DNA of 64,000 bases from Sphingomonas faeni (GCF_023195535.1 NZ_JALPNF010000001.1:62001-126000); one strand, 5' to 3'; positions 17,875 to 26,895 are shown, numbered from the stretch's first letter. A program made the numbers and translations. The notes: generated from the sequence alone by a model not told the origin.

Positions 17875-19317
17875 TTACAGTTGTTCAGCGGCTATCAATT
17901 TCGATCCGGTTGGTAGCGATTTGCCCGAGGGGGTATTTGGCGTCGTTGTGCTGCGGGTCCTGACTATCCGGATCGAGGCCATCATCAGCAGCACCGCACA
18001 CAGGGCTGGCATGAGCTGCACCGATAAATACGGGTGTTCAGCGCCTTGTGACGTCGCCGGATCGAATCCGAACAGCCGATAGCCTGCGAACAACAATCCC
18101 GTCGCAAGTGCGCCGCACAGATTGAAGGGCAGGTGGAAGCCGGCATAATGCGCCGCGGCGCGCGCATTCATATCGCCGGAGCGCGCCGCGAGATCGAGCC
18201 GCTCGCCGAGCAAGAGCCGCAACGCCATGAAGTCGACGGCGGATACCAGCCCGAACGATGCGGTCCAGAGCATCAGCGCCGCCGGCCGTCCGGCGGGAAG
18301 CGCGATCAGCGCGAGGGCGAGCAGCAGGTTGACCCAGAATACGGCTTGCAGTGTCCGCGCCGGCGGCACGCGTGTTCCACAGGCGATCGCCGCGGCGATG
18401 CCGATCGCGGCGCAGGCCGACTGGACCAGGACGCCGGTCGGTCCCCAACCCGGGAGCGCAAGCGCGGTGCCGACGAGGTAGAGATAGGCGGTGCCGGTGA
18501 CGGCGGTATGCGCGCCGTTGAGCGCGAACAGCGCAGCGAGCCGGCTATTCTCGCGATCGGCGAACAGCAGGCGTACCGGTTCCAACAGCGTGTCGTGGTG
18601 CCGCGCCCTTGCCAGCGGCGCGCGGTCGGGGACGAACAGGATCAGGCCGGCATGGGCCAGCGGGGCGCCGACCGACACCACCAGCAGGATCGCCGCGAAC
18701 GGGGACCAGTGGCCGATGTGTAGCGCGCCGATCGAGGAAAACGCCACCGTGCCGAGAATTCCTGCAAGCGACCGCAGGCCGAACACGCGGGCGCGGCCGG
18801 CACCGTCCCGCGTCGCCTCCAGCGCCCACGCGCCGTGAGTCACGTTGCAGATCGCCCAGCCGACGACCAGCGCGACCAAGGCGAGAGCGACAAGCGAAAG
18901 GCTGCTCGCTCGATCGAGACACAGCATCGTCACACCGCCGGCGACGAGCAACGCGGTGCCGCACAGCATCCACGATACGCGCGGCCCGAACCGCCCCGGT
19001 CCGCGATCGCACAGCGCGCCGGCGATCATCTCCGCCGGGATTGCGGCAAGACCTGCGAGGATCACGAGCCAGCCGACCACCGCGATCGGCAAACCCAGAT
19101 CATAGGAGAGATAGGCCGCGAGGAAGGTGCGTCGCGCGAGGTCATAGCCAGCGAAAACCCAGGTAGGCATCGATAGCGCCAACATCTGGCCGGCTGATGG
19201 CGCACTCCGTTTGGTTATGCCGCGGTCCACGCCGCCGCTTAGGCGGAAAATGTTCCCGTTCGATGACAGCGGCGCGAGAGCACGGCGGTCAGTCGGCGCG
19301 TTCGTCGTTCCAGGCAT
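17875..19317 (-). CDS. MFS/GPH-like transporter of the PI-PLC locus
   Basis: Inner-membrane carrier of about 12 segments, up to 480 residues. The first half begins LALSMPTWVFAGYDLARRTFLAAYL and contains AEMIAGALCDRGPGRFGPR, a loop like the glycoside-pentoside-hexuronide family and related MFS members. The true start is uncertain: the ATG at 19317 overlaps the regulator gene by 29 nt but adds a hydrophilic leader without a clear ribosome-binding site; a GTG at 19230 or ATG at 19185 would give a more typical N-terminus. It sits between the tandem TetR gene and the TonB receptor gene and probably carries the locus substrate across the inner membrane. Confidence 0.8.
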   Translation of the reverse strand: MPGTTNAPTDRRALAPLSSNGNIFRLSGGVDRGITKRSAPSAGQMLALSMPTWVFAGYDLARRTFLAAYLSYDLGLPIAVVGWLVILAGLAAIPAEMIAGALCDRGPGRFGPRVSWMLCGTALLVAGGVTMLCLDRASSLSLVALALVALVVGWAICNVTHGAWALEATRDGAGRARVFGLRSLAGILGTVAFSSIGALHIGHWSPFAAILLVVSVGAPLAHAGLILFVPDRAPLARARHHDTLLEPVRLLFADRENSRLAALFALNGAHTAVTGTAYLYLVGTALALPGWGPTGVLVQSACAAIGIAAAIACGTRVPPARTLQAVFWVNLLLALALIALPAGRPAALMLWTASFGLVSAVDFMALRLLLGERLDLAARSGDMNARAAAHYAGFHLPFNLCGALATGLLFAGYRLFGFDPATSQGAEHPYLSVQLMPALCAVLLMMASIRIVRTRSTTTPNTPSGKSLPTGSKLIAAEQL

Positions 19318-20530
19318 CGAGCGCCGCGAACGCGCTACGATAACACGTATCTTCCGGGAGGTTGCGGCTCATCGCGACCATCCGCATGCCGAACAGCGCG
19401 ATCGAGATGACCTGTGCGGTCGCGCGATCGAACCCCGCATCCGCGCGCGAACCGAACCCCAGCGTTACCAGATCGGCGGCGCGGATATTCTCGCCGCGCC
19501 GTCGGCGCATGTCGAGCGCATAGGGCCGCAGGCTCGGCTCACGCACACTGGCCAGCGCGATCATCGACGTCGCCTTGACGAGATCGCGCGCCTCCGCATC
19601 GTCACCCGGCGCGGTCCTGTCGGCACGTGCGCGGTCGCGTGTGCCGTGGAAACGAGCGATCACCGCATGGAGCCCCGCCACGACCAACGCCGCTCGGCCC
19701 CCGAAATGATAGACCACGGTCGATGCCGGCACCGCCGCTGCCAGTGCCACCGAGCGGTGGGTGACCGCGTCCATGCCGCGCGAGACGATGATCCGCGCGG
19801 CGCTGTCGGCGATGCGTTGGCGTTTCGGATCGTCGGGCATCGCGATGGGAAGATCGTCCGGTTCGAGCAGCGCGATCAGCCGTTCGATGGCCGAGCCGCG
19901 CGCGCCGCCGCGCGGCCGGAGCCCGTCGGCGAACCGTTGCAGGCACAGCACGCGCAACGACACGTAGGCGGGGTCTTCGCCTGCGCCGAGCGCAAACCCT
20001 GCCTCGTCGAGGACATAGCCCAGTGCGAGGTCGGCGAGCGTCGGGGAGCCGAACACCAGGGTCGACCAGAACGTGCCGGCTCGCGTGAGCCACCGATCGA
20101 GCATGCGCGACGGGGCCTGCTGCAACGCGCGATGATGGACGAGCTCGATCAGGAAGATCGCCTGCTGCCGCCCTGCGGTCATCCAGTCCCGGAACGCCAG
20201 ATCCGCGAGTGCGGCGCGCACGGCATTGTCGCCCGGCGTTATCTGTGCGGCCAGGTCCGACCATCGGTCGAAGAAAAGCTGGTCGCGTTGCGCGGCATCA
20301 TCGACGATACGGTCGATCAATTGGTCTTTGGTGCCCATCCGCGCCGAGATCGCAGCGACGCTGACCCCGAGGCTCGTCGCGAGCGGGCGCAACGTCAATC
20401 CGGCAAAACCGGTGCGAACGATGATGTCGATGGCGGCATCGACGATCGCGTCCTGACAGATGCCTTCCCGGCTGACAGAGTCGTGCACGTCCACGCGGCT
20501 GGAGCTAGCGTACGGCGCGCACAACGTCAC
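19289..20530 (-). CDS. regulator with two tandem TetR DNA-binding domains
   Basis: A 413-residue protein containing two complete TetR-type units. The first helix-turn-helix covers residues 28-70 (GFAGLTLRPLATSLGVSVAA) and is followed by its own helical ligand domain; the second covers residues 238-282 (MDAVTHRSVALAAAVPASTV) with another helical domain to the C-terminus. TetR proteins are normally about 200 residues and act as dimers, so this looks like a covalent pseudo-dimer. The start is GTG at 20530, with another in-frame GTG at 20494. It is the first gene of the unit with MFS, TonB receptor and two PI-PLC genes, and likely controls it. Confidence 0.85.
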   Translation of the reverse strand: MTLCAPYASSSRVDVHDSVSREGICQDAIVDAAIDIIVRTGFAGLTLRPLATSLGVSVAAISARMGTKDQLIDRIVDDAAQRDQLFFDRWSDLAAQITPGDNAVRAALADLAFRDWMTAGRQQAIFLIELVHHRALQQAPSRMLDRWLTRAGTFWSTLVFGSPTLADLALGYVLDEAGFALGAGEDPAYVSLRVLCLQRFADGLRPRGGARGSAIERLIALLEPDDLPIAMPDDPKRQRIADSAARIIVSRGMDAVTHRSVALAAAVPASTVVYHFGGRAALVVAGLHAVIARFHGTRDRARADRTAPGDDAEARDLVKATSMIALASVREPSLRPYALDMRRRRGENIRAADLVTLGFGSRADAGFDRATAQVISIALFGMRMVAMSRNLPEDTCYRSAFAALDAWNDERAD

Positions 20531-20863
20531 GACCGATCGCTGCGCTTTTTGCGGGCTGCCACCAATCCGGTCCGCTTACGGCGAGGTGTGTCGAGGACAC
20601 CGACCGTTCAACCGAAAATTATGATGCATTAGACACGTGAACGACCGGCTGGTTGCGGGATGCGGAATGGCAGCCGCGAACATCCGCTACTGATACGGCC
20701 GTTCGGGCTATCCGGTCAGCGTATGAAGAGGACTTCTCGACAGACCTGGCCACTTGGCTTTCGAGAGCAAGAATCCTTGACAGTGGAGCCGCAGGGTATC
20801 GCTGATGATTGGCGAAGCTCCGCGACCGGCCCGCGCGAGGGAGAAGCAGATCGCGTCGCCTGA
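20531..20863. other. intergenic region upstream of the FNR box
   Basis: About 330 bp between the divergent tandem-TetR gene and the FNR-type box. No gene was accepted. A short frame reading YEEDFSTDLATWL around 20720-20750 vaguely resembles the N-terminus of a DUF29 protein but stops quickly. Confidence 0.5.
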
Positions 20864-20877
20864 TTGACCGCGGTCAA
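20864..20877. promoter_or_regulatory. FNR-type box upstream of hemerythrin-like gene
   Basis: Perfect 14-bp palindrome TTGACCGCGGTCAA, matching the FNR/FixK family pattern TTGAN6TCAA. Its centre is 53.5 bp before the ATG at 20924. The same sequence recurs at 25185 and 29576, and an FNR-type regulator is encoded about 600 bp away. Confidence 0.8.
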
Positions 20878-20923
20878 TGTCGCGCGCCAAAGCGCATGCG
20901 ACCTAGGCTCATGGGGAGCCGCG

Positions 20924-21460
20924 ATGATCGAGCATGACGAGTTTGCCGCGCGCGTCGTGCCGTTTGCCGGGCGCTGGCATGTCATCCACGAACTCGATCT
21001 GGCGCGGTTGATCGCCGCCCATGCACGGCTTCGCGACGTGTGCGATCGGCTGGAGGCATGCGCCGATGCGTTGCCCGGTTGGTTGCCCGATCCCGAGGTC
21101 GACGCGGTCTGTCATGACTTGCGTGCCGTCGTCGTCAGGCATCCGCGCGATGAAAATGCGGTGATCGATGCACTGTTCTCGCAGGGTCTTGGCGATCCGC
21201 TCACCGCCGCGGTGGTGGGGCGGATTCGCGCGCATCATGTGAGTAATGCGTTTCAGGCGGACAATATACTTGCCGCCTTTTCCGGCGTCGCGACGCCGTG
21301 CGCGGAAGCGTTCGGCTATATGTTGCGGAGTTTATTCGACGGGGCCCGGCAGGCGATGGACTTTACCCAGCTCGCGATCCTGACGCTTGGCGCGGGGCGG
21401 CTTACGCGTGGCGCGCGCGAGATGCTCGTAAGCGGACTTTGCGAGCGCGGCGTGGTTTAG
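20924..21460 (+). CDS. putative hemerythrin-like (HHE) protein
   Basis: A 178-residue cytoplasmic protein, mostly helical. Residues 26-90 resemble bacterial hemerythrin-like domains: LIAAHARLRDVCDRLEACADALPG, then DLRAVVVRHPRDENAVIDALF, with histidines and acidic residues at the spacing expected for helices binding an iron pair; HHVSNAFQADNI supplies further candidates. The family binds oxygen or nitric oxide, or acts in sensing and iron storage. The assignment is by pattern only and not all canonical ligands are certain. GGGAGCC precedes the ATG. An FNR-type box lies upstream, and the gene converges on the FNR-type regulator gene with a 4-nt overlap of 3' ends, which fits an oxygen-related role. 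Confidence 0.6.
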   Translation: MIEHDEFAARVVPFAGRWHVIHELDLARLIAAHARLRDVCDRLEACADALPGWLPDPEVDAVCHDLRAVVVRHPRDENAVIDALFSQGLGDPLTAAVVGRIRAHHVSNAFQADNILAAFSGVATPCAEAFGYMLRSLFDGARQAMDFTQLAILTLGAGRLTRGAREMLVSGLCERGVV

Positions 21461-22167
21461 GCCGCCTCGGCGCGCCCCTGCAGCGCATCCGGGTCGGAGA
21501 TGGTGATCGCGCGACCGCCGGGCAGTGCGATCACGCCTGCCGTCTTGAGCCGGGTCATCTGGCGGCTGACCGTCTCGATCGTCAGCCCGAGCACGTCGGC
21601 GATCTGTCCGCGCGTGAGGGGCAGGTCGAACGTCATCGGCCCATTCGGCGTTGCGCGACATCCGGTCGCGGTGGCGCGCGTGGCCATGTCGAGCAGAAAG
21701 CCGGCGATCTTCTCCTGCGCGGACTGTCGTGCGAGCGACAGAATCCGCGTCCGGGCGACGCCGAGCGCGGCCAGCGTCCGCTGCAACAACAACCGCTCCA
21801 TCCGCGCGTGATCGTCCAGTACGCGTTCGAAGGCGTCGCGCGGGAAGATGCACAGTTCGGACTCGGTCAATGCGGTGATCGTGAAATCGGCGTGGCCGGC
21901 ATAGGGCTGGCCGACGAAATCGGCGGGATACAGCAGCCCGACGATCTGTTCGCGGCCGTCGGGCGTCGCCGCCACCAGCTTGAGCACGCCCGACAACAGG
22001 TTCGCGCAGATGATGCTCTCGTCGCCCGCCCAGATCAGCGTCTGGCCGCGCGCGATCTTGCGGCGACGGCCAAGTGTATTCAGCGCGCCCAGCTCGACAT
22101 CGCTGAGGCTGCTGCACAGCGCCTTGTCGCGGACCGCGCAATCCGCACAGATGTCGTGGTGAGCCAT
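21457..22167 (-). CDS. fnrL: FNR-type oxygen-responsive transcriptional regulator
   Basis: Crp/Fnr-family regulator of 236 residues. N-terminal cysteines C7-x2-C10-x7-C18 plus C106 (ELCIF) match the four ligands of an oxygen-labile [4Fe-4S] cluster in FnrL/FnrN-type proteins. The cyclic-nucleotide-type barrel spans about 25-145, the dimerisation helix follows, and the winged helix near 175-225 has the recognition sequence TIETVSRQMTRLK; its E..SR residues are those that read TTGA half-sites. Four TTGACC-type boxes occur within 9 kb. It lies 55 bp after cydX on the same strand and may be co-transcribed with cydABX, making a feedback loop (inference). Confidence 0.9.
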   Translation of the reverse strand: MAHHDICADCAVRDKALCSSLSDVELGALNTLGRRRKIARGQTLIWAGDESIICANLLSGVLKLVAATPDGREQIVGLLYPADFVGQPYAGHADFTITALTESELCIFPRDAFERVLDDHARMERLLLQRTLAALGVARTRILSLARQSAQEKIAGFLLDMATRATATGCRATPNGPMTFDLPLTRGQIADVLGLTIETVSRQMTRLKTAGVIALPGGRAITISDPDALQGRAEAA

Positions 22168-22222
22168 TGATCGAGTATAGTATGAAAGCGCACGATATCC
22201 GCGCGAATTATTTACGAGACGG

Positions 22223-22345
22223 TTATGAGTTTGCTTGCGCGTCGGCGTCGTCTTCGATCGGCAAATGGAACTCGTGCCAGATGCCGTTGAGGATGCCGAA
22301 GCCGACCGCGAGGCCGAGGCCGAGTACCCAGGTGAAATACCACAT
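22223..22345 (-). CDS. cydX: CydX-type small subunit of cytochrome bd oxidase
   Basis: A 40-residue gene below usual length cut-offs. It starts MWYFTWVLGLGLAVGFGILN, a single membrane helix, followed by GIWHEFHLPIEDDADAQ. CydX/YbgT subunits are 30-40 residues, begin MWYF.W.LG, and are needed for stability of the haem b/d centre of bd oxidase. It starts 26 bp after the cydB stop, as expected for cydABX. The stop is TAA at 22223-22225. Confidence 0.9.
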   Translation of the reverse strand: MWYFTWVLGLGLAVGFGILNGIWHEFHLPIEDDADAQANS

Positions 22346-22371
22346 GATCAGATGTCCTTAGTGATCGGGGA

Positions 22372-23511
22372 TCAGTAGAAATCGGGGTTGGTCGCGACCT
22401 CCCGCGTCGTCACGCGGCCGAACATCACCTTGTACGCCCAGGCGGTGTACGCGACGACGATCGGCAGCAGCACCACGGTGACGAACAGCATGATGCCGAG
22501 CGTCTTGGCGCTCGACGACGCGTTCCAGACGGTCAGGCTGGAATGCGAGTCGATGCTGGACGGCAGTATGAAGGGGAACATCGACAGTCCGACGGTCGCG
22601 ATGATGCCAAGCGCGGAGGCCGACGACCCCGCGAACGCCGCGCCTTCCGATCCGCGCCGGATCCCGAACAGCGCGAGCGCCGCGCCGCCGAACCCCAGTG
22701 CGGGAGCGATCATCATCCACGGATACAGGGCGTAATTGGCGAGCCAGCCGCCGCGGGCGAGTTCGCTGGTGGTGCGCAACGGATTGGACGGGCCCGAGGG
22801 ATCGATCGCGCCGACGATCCGGTAGCCGATGTCGCCATACGCGACGAACCCCCAGCCGATCGCGAATAGCGCGAGCGAGGCGAGTCCAGCGACCGTGCCG
22901 AACTTGCGCGCGCGGTCGTGGACCGGGCCGTGCTCGATCTTGATCGCCAGCCACGCGCTGCCGTGGAGCACGAGCATCGCGACCGACAACAGGCCGCACA
23001 GCAACGTGAACGGCGTGAACAGCCCGAGAAAACCGCCGTCGAAGAATGCGCGCAGATCGCTGTCGAGACGGAACGGCGCGCCCGATAGGACGTTGCCGAC
23101 CGCCACGCCGAACACGAGCGCCGGCACGAATCCGCCGACGAACAGCGCCCAGTCCCAGCGCGAGCGCCAGGCGGGGTCCGGCCGCTTCGAGCGGTATTTG
23201 AACCCCACCGGCCGCAGGATCAGCGCCGCCAGGACGAGGAACATCGCGAGGTAGAAGCCCGAAAAGCTGATCGCGTAGACGAATGGCCACGCCGCGAAGA
23301 TCGCGCCGCCTGCGAGGATGAACCACACTTGGTTGCCCTCCCAGGTCGGGCCGATCGCATTGATCACCATGCGCCGTTCGGCATCGGTGCGCCCCACGAA
23401 CGGGAGCAGCGCCGCGACGCCGAGATCGAAGCCGTCGGTCAGCGCGAACCCGATCAGCAGGATTCCCATCAGCGCCCACCAGATCAGACGCAGCGTTTCA
23501 TACTCGAACAT
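22372..23511 (-). CDS. cydB: cytochrome bd ubiquinol oxidase subunit II
   Basis: Integral membrane subunit II of the bd-type quinol oxidase, 379 residues, normal length. It starts MFEYETLRLIWWALMGILLIGFALTDGFDLGVA, the conserved first helices, and contains INAIGPTWEGNQVWFI, the most conserved segment of the family. It partners CydA in proton-coupled reduction of oxygen at low tension. It begins 14 bp after the cydA stop. Confidence 0.96.
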   Translation of the reverse strand: MFEYETLRLIWWALMGILLIGFALTDGFDLGVAALLPFVGRTDAERRMVINAIGPTWEGNQVWFILAGGAIFAAWPFVYAISFSGFYLAMFLVLAALILRPVGFKYRSKRPDPAWRSRWDWALFVGGFVPALVFGVAVGNVLSGAPFRLDSDLRAFFDGGFLGLFTPFTLLCGLLSVAMLVLHGSAWLAIKIEHGPVHDRARKFGTVAGLASLALFAIGWGFVAYGDIGYRIVGAIDPSGPSNPLRTTSELARGGWLANYALYPWMMIAPALGFGGAALALFGIRRGSEGAAFAGSSASALGIIATVGLSMFPFILPSSIDSHSSLTVWNASSSAKTLGIMLFVTVVLLPIVVAYTAWAYKVMFGRVTTREVATNPDFY

Positions 23512-23525
23512 CGTCGTGTCTCCTG

Positions 23526-25112
23526 TCAGGCGGCCAAGGGAAGGGGTGGGGTCGGTGTTTCGAGGATCGGGCCCGCAACCGGCTGCGGATCCTCGTCATG
23601 CTCGAACGGCCCTTTTCGGATCGTCGCGAGGATCAGCCGCACCTCGATCACCGCCAGCGTGCCGTAGATCGCGGTGAAGCCGATGATCGTCGTCCACAGC
23701 ACCCCGCGGGTCAGCGACGAGGCGGCCAGGAACGTCGGCAACACGCCCTCGATCGCCCAGGGCTGGCGACCGATCTCGGCGAGCATCCAGCCTAGCTCGA
23801 TCGCAATCCATGGCAGCGGGAGGGCGATGACGGCGAGCTTCAGGAACCAGCGCGTCTGGGTGTGCATCCGGAGCGAGGTCAGCACGAACGCGGTGCCGAA
23901 CAGCGCGATCATGAAGAAGCCGATGAAAGCCATGATCCGGAAGCTCCAGAACATCAGCGGGACGTTCGGCACCACGTCCCATGCGGTCGCGGCGATCAGT
24001 TGCGGGCTCGCCATGCGCGGATCGGCGACATGGCGTTTCAGCAACAGCGCATAACCCATATCGCGCTTGTGCGCCTCGAACCGTGCCCGCTGCGGGACGT
24101 CGGTTCGATCGACCTTTAGATGCTCGACCGCGTCATAGGCGATTACGCCTGATGTAATCCGCTCCTGCGCCTTCAGCACCAGTTCGGACATCCCCGTCAC
24201 CTCCTTGTCGAGGCTGCGCGTCGCGATCAGGCCGAGCACCCAGGGGATCTGTACCTCATACCGCGTCTCGCGCGCGGCGACGTCGGGCAGGCCGAACAGT
24301 GTCAGCCCGGCGGGGGCAGGCGCGGTGTGCCACGCAGCCTCGATTGCCGCGAGCTTCATCTTCTGGTTGTCGGTCAGCGCGTACCCGCTCTCGTCGCCGA
24401 GCACGACGACCGACAGCGACCCGGCGAGCCCGAACGCCGCGGCGACCGTCATCGAACGGCGCGCGACCGCGGTGTAGCGCCCCTTCAGCAGCCAGAAGGC
24501 GGAGATGCCGAGCACCACCACCGCGGCGCAGACATAACCGGCGCTGACGGTGTGGACGAACTTGGCCTGCGCGATCGGGTTGAACAGCACCGCGCCGAAG
24601 TCGCTGACCTCCATCCGCATCGTGTCGGTGTTGAACTCGGCGCCGGTCGGGTTCTGCATCCAGCCGTTCGCGACCAGAATCCACAGTGCCGACAAATTGG
24701 TGCCGAGCGCGACCATGAAGGTGACGATCAGGTGGCCGAGCTTCGACAGGCGGTCCCAGCCGAAGAACATCAGCCCGACGAACGTCGCCTCGAGGAAAAA
24801 CGCCATCAGCCCCTCGATCGCGAGCGGCGCACCGAAGATGTCGCCGACATAATGCGAGAAATACGACCAGTTCGTGCCGAACTGGAACTCCATCGTCAGC
24901 CCGGTGGCGACGCCCAGAACGAAATTGATCGCGAAGATCCGCCCCCAGAACCGCGTGATCACGCGCCAGATCGGCCGGTTCGTCATCACGTACACGGCCT
25001 CCATGATGACCAGCATCATCGACAGCCCGAGCGTCAGCGGTACGAACAGGAAATGGTACAGGGCGGTCAGCGCGAATTGCAGCCGCGACAGATCGATGAC
25101 CCCAAGGTCCAT
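23526..25112 (-). CDS. cydA: cytochrome bd ubiquinol oxidase subunit I
   Basis: Haem-bearing subunit I of bd oxidase, 528 residues, close to the 520-residue long-Q-loop form. The start at 25112 gives MDLGVIDLSRLQFALTALYHFLFVP with the haem b595 ligand H20. The FVHTVSAGYV segment carries the next axial histidine and GRQPWAIEGVLPT is the diagnostic C-terminal motif. An upstream extension in the same frame is rejected because it runs through the promoter. An FNR-type box is centred 79.5 bp upstream in the divergent region shared with cydDC. Confidence 0.96.
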   Translation of the reverse strand: MDLGVIDLSRLQFALTALYHFLFVPLTLGLSMMLVIMEAVYVMTNRPIWRVITRFWGRIFAINFVLGVATGLTMEFQFGTNWSYFSHYVGDIFGAPLAIEGLMAFFLEATFVGLMFFGWDRLSKLGHLIVTFMVALGTNLSALWILVANGWMQNPTGAEFNTDTMRMEVSDFGAVLFNPIAQAKFVHTVSAGYVCAAVVVLGISAFWLLKGRYTAVARRSMTVAAAFGLAGSLSVVVLGDESGYALTDNQKMKLAAIEAAWHTAPAPAGLTLFGLPDVAARETRYEVQIPWVLGLIATRSLDKEVTGMSELVLKAQERITSGVIAYDAVEHLKVDRTDVPQRARFEAHKRDMGYALLLKRHVADPRMASPQLIAATAWDVVPNVPLMFWSFRIMAFIGFFMIALFGTAFVLTSLRMHTQTRWFLKLAVIALPLPWIAIELGWMLAEIGRQPWAIEGVLPTFLAASSLTRGVLWTTIIGFTAIYGTLAVIEVRLILATIRKGPFEHDEDPQPVAGPILETPTPPLPLAA

Positions 25113-25184
25113 GATTAAGCTCCCCACAGTGCCGTCGACGGCCCTGTCTGGGTGCCGGGCTAGCTGCGGGCGGCGGCGCGAACA

Positions 25185-25198
25185 TTGACCGCGGTCAA
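25185..25198. promoter_or_regulatory. FNR-type box between cydA and cydD
   Basis: Perfect TTGACCGCGGTCAA in the 121-bp divergent region. Its centre is 79.5 bp from the cydA start and 42.5 bp from the cydD start, so one site may serve both directions. Binding by the regulator at 21457-22167 is inferred. Confidence 0.82.
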
Positions 25199-25233
25199 AG
25201 ACGCGCGCGGTTTCGGCCCTGCATGCGATCGGC

Positions 25234-26895
25234 ATGAACAGCATCGCCAAAGACCGGACACTGGCATCGCGCGCCTATCTGAAGGGGGTCGTCGCGGACG
25301 GCGGCGGGGTGCGGCTTTCCACCAGCCTGCTTCTGCTCGACACCGTCGCGGCGATCGGCTTTGCGGCCGGCCTGGCCGGCGGCGTGGTTGCGGTTCCTCA
25401 GGGCGTCGACGCCATGCTGCCCTGGGCCCTGCTGGCGGGCGCATCGGCAGTCGGACGCGGTGCGTGCGCGATGCTGGCGGCGCGTGTTGGCGCGAGCGGC
25501 GCGTACCGGGCGAAGACGCAGTTGCGGCAGCGGATCGTCGATGCGGCACTCCACCGCGCGCCCGGATCGGACGCGACGACGGGCACGCTGATGAGCGCGG
25601 CGGTGGACGAGGTCGATGCGATGGACGGCTATGTGTCGCGCTTCCTGCCCGCGCGAATGGCGGCGTCGATCGCACCCCTGATCGTGCTCGCCGCCACCGC
25701 GATCGCCAGCCCGATCGCGGTGGCGATCCTGGTGGCGACGGTCTTTCCCTTCCTCGCGGCAATGATCCTCGCGGGCGGGGCTGCGGCGGACGAGTCCCGC
25801 CGCCAGTTCCTCGCGCTCGCTCGGCTGTCGGGTCTGTTCGCGGACCGGATCGGCGCGCTGCCGGTCGTGCTCGCCTTTCGTGCAGAGGAGCGCGAGGCGG
25901 CTGCGCTCGGCGATGCTGCGGAGGATCTGGCGCGGCGGACGATGCGCGTGTTGCGCGTCGCGTTCCTGTCGTCCGGCGCGCTGGAGTTCTTCGCCGCGCT
26001 GTCGGTCGCGCTGGTTGCCGTCTATGCCGGGTTCAATTTGCTGGGCTTGCTCCCGTTTCCGGTGCCGGAAAAGCTCGACCTCGGCCGCGCGTTCTTCGTG
26101 CTCGCGCTCGCCCCCGAATTCTACGCACCGATGCGGCGGCTGGCGGCGGCGTACCACGACCGACAGGCAGCGGAGACCGCGGCGGAGCGATTGGCGGCGG
26201 TCGAGAAGGCCAGGGTCGCACCGCTCCCGGTCGCACCCGTCTGGTCGAGTGCCGCGCCGGCGATCCGCTTCGAGTCCGTCTCGATCCGCTATGACGGGCA
26301 GGACCGCGCCGCGGTGTCTGACGTCTCGCTTGAGGTCCGGGCCGGCACGATTGTCGCGCTGGTCGGCCCGTCGGGCAGCGGCAAGAGCAGTCTGCTGCAC
26401 CTTCTCCTGGGCCTAGCGCCCTTGTCCGGGGGACGGATATCGATCGGCGACCATGACCTCGCCGAGATCGGCAGCCTTGCGCCGATCGCCGCGTGGATGG
26501 GACAGTCGCCGCTGATCCTGCCCGGAACGATTGGCTCGAACATCGCGCTCGCCGACCCCAGCGCATCGGTCGAGCGGATCGCCGAGGTGGCGCGGATCGC
26601 AGGGCTGTCACCCATGCTGCTCGCACGCGGCGGGTTGGGCGCGGTGATCGACGCCCGGGGGAGCGGGTTGTCCGGCGGGGAACGGCGTCGGATCGCACTG
26701 GCGCGTGTCCTGCTGAAGCCGGCCCCCGTGGTATTGCTGGACGAGCCGACCGCGCATCTCGACGCCCCGTCCGAAGCGCATTTGATCGCGGCGATTGCGC
26801 GCGCCTGTACCGGACGCACCACGATCATCGCCACGCACAGCGCGAGGCTGGCCGCGATCGCCGACGTGGTGATCGACCTTGGAGCGCGGGCGTGA
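25234..26895 (+). CDS. cydD: thiol exporter / bd-oxidase assembly ABC transporter subunit CydD
   Basis: Half-transporter of 553 residues with an N-terminal six-helix membrane domain and a C-terminal ATPase. Walker A is GPSGSGKSS, the signature is LSGGERRR and Walker B is VVLLDEPTAHLD. CydDC exports cysteine and glutathione to the periplasm and is needed for bd-oxidase assembly. The gene is divergent from cydABX across a 121-bp region with an FNR box and overlaps cydC by 4 nt. Typical CydD is 570-590 residues, so this is slightly short. Confidence 0.92.
   Translation: MNSIAKDRTLASRAYLKGVVADGGGVRLSTSLLLLDTVAAIGFAAGLAGGVVAVPQGVDAMLPWALLAGASAVGRGACAMLAARVGASGAYRAKTQLRQRIVDAALHRAPGSDATTGTLMSAAVDEVDAMDGYVSRFLPARMAASIAPLIVLAATAIASPIAVAILVATVFPFLAAMILAGGAAADESRRQFLALARLSGLFADRIGALPVVLAFRAEEREAAALGDAAEDLARRTMRVLRVAFLSSGALEFFAALSVALVAVYAGFNLLGLLPFPVPEKLDLGRAFFVLALAPEFYAPMRRLAAAYHDRQAAETAAERLAAVEKARVAPLPVAPVWSSAAPAIRFESVSIRYDGQDRAAVSDVSLEVRAGTIVALVGPSGSGKSSLLHLLLGLAPLSGGRISIGDHDLAEIGSLAPIAAWMGQSPLILPGTIGSNIALADPSASVERIAEVARIAGLSPMLLARGGLGAVIDARGSGLSGGERRRIALARVLLKPAPVVLLDEPTAHLDAPSEAHLIAAIARACTGRTTIIATHSARLAAIADVVIDLGARA

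Noticed and set aside
20720..20830. Possible DUF29 gene fragment
   Set aside because: Only a few residues (YEEDF, W) match and the frame stops early; too short to support.
25113..25250. 46-residue N-terminal extension of CydA
   Set aside because: It runs across the divergent promoter and the FNR box, and CydA homologues begin at the M of 25112.
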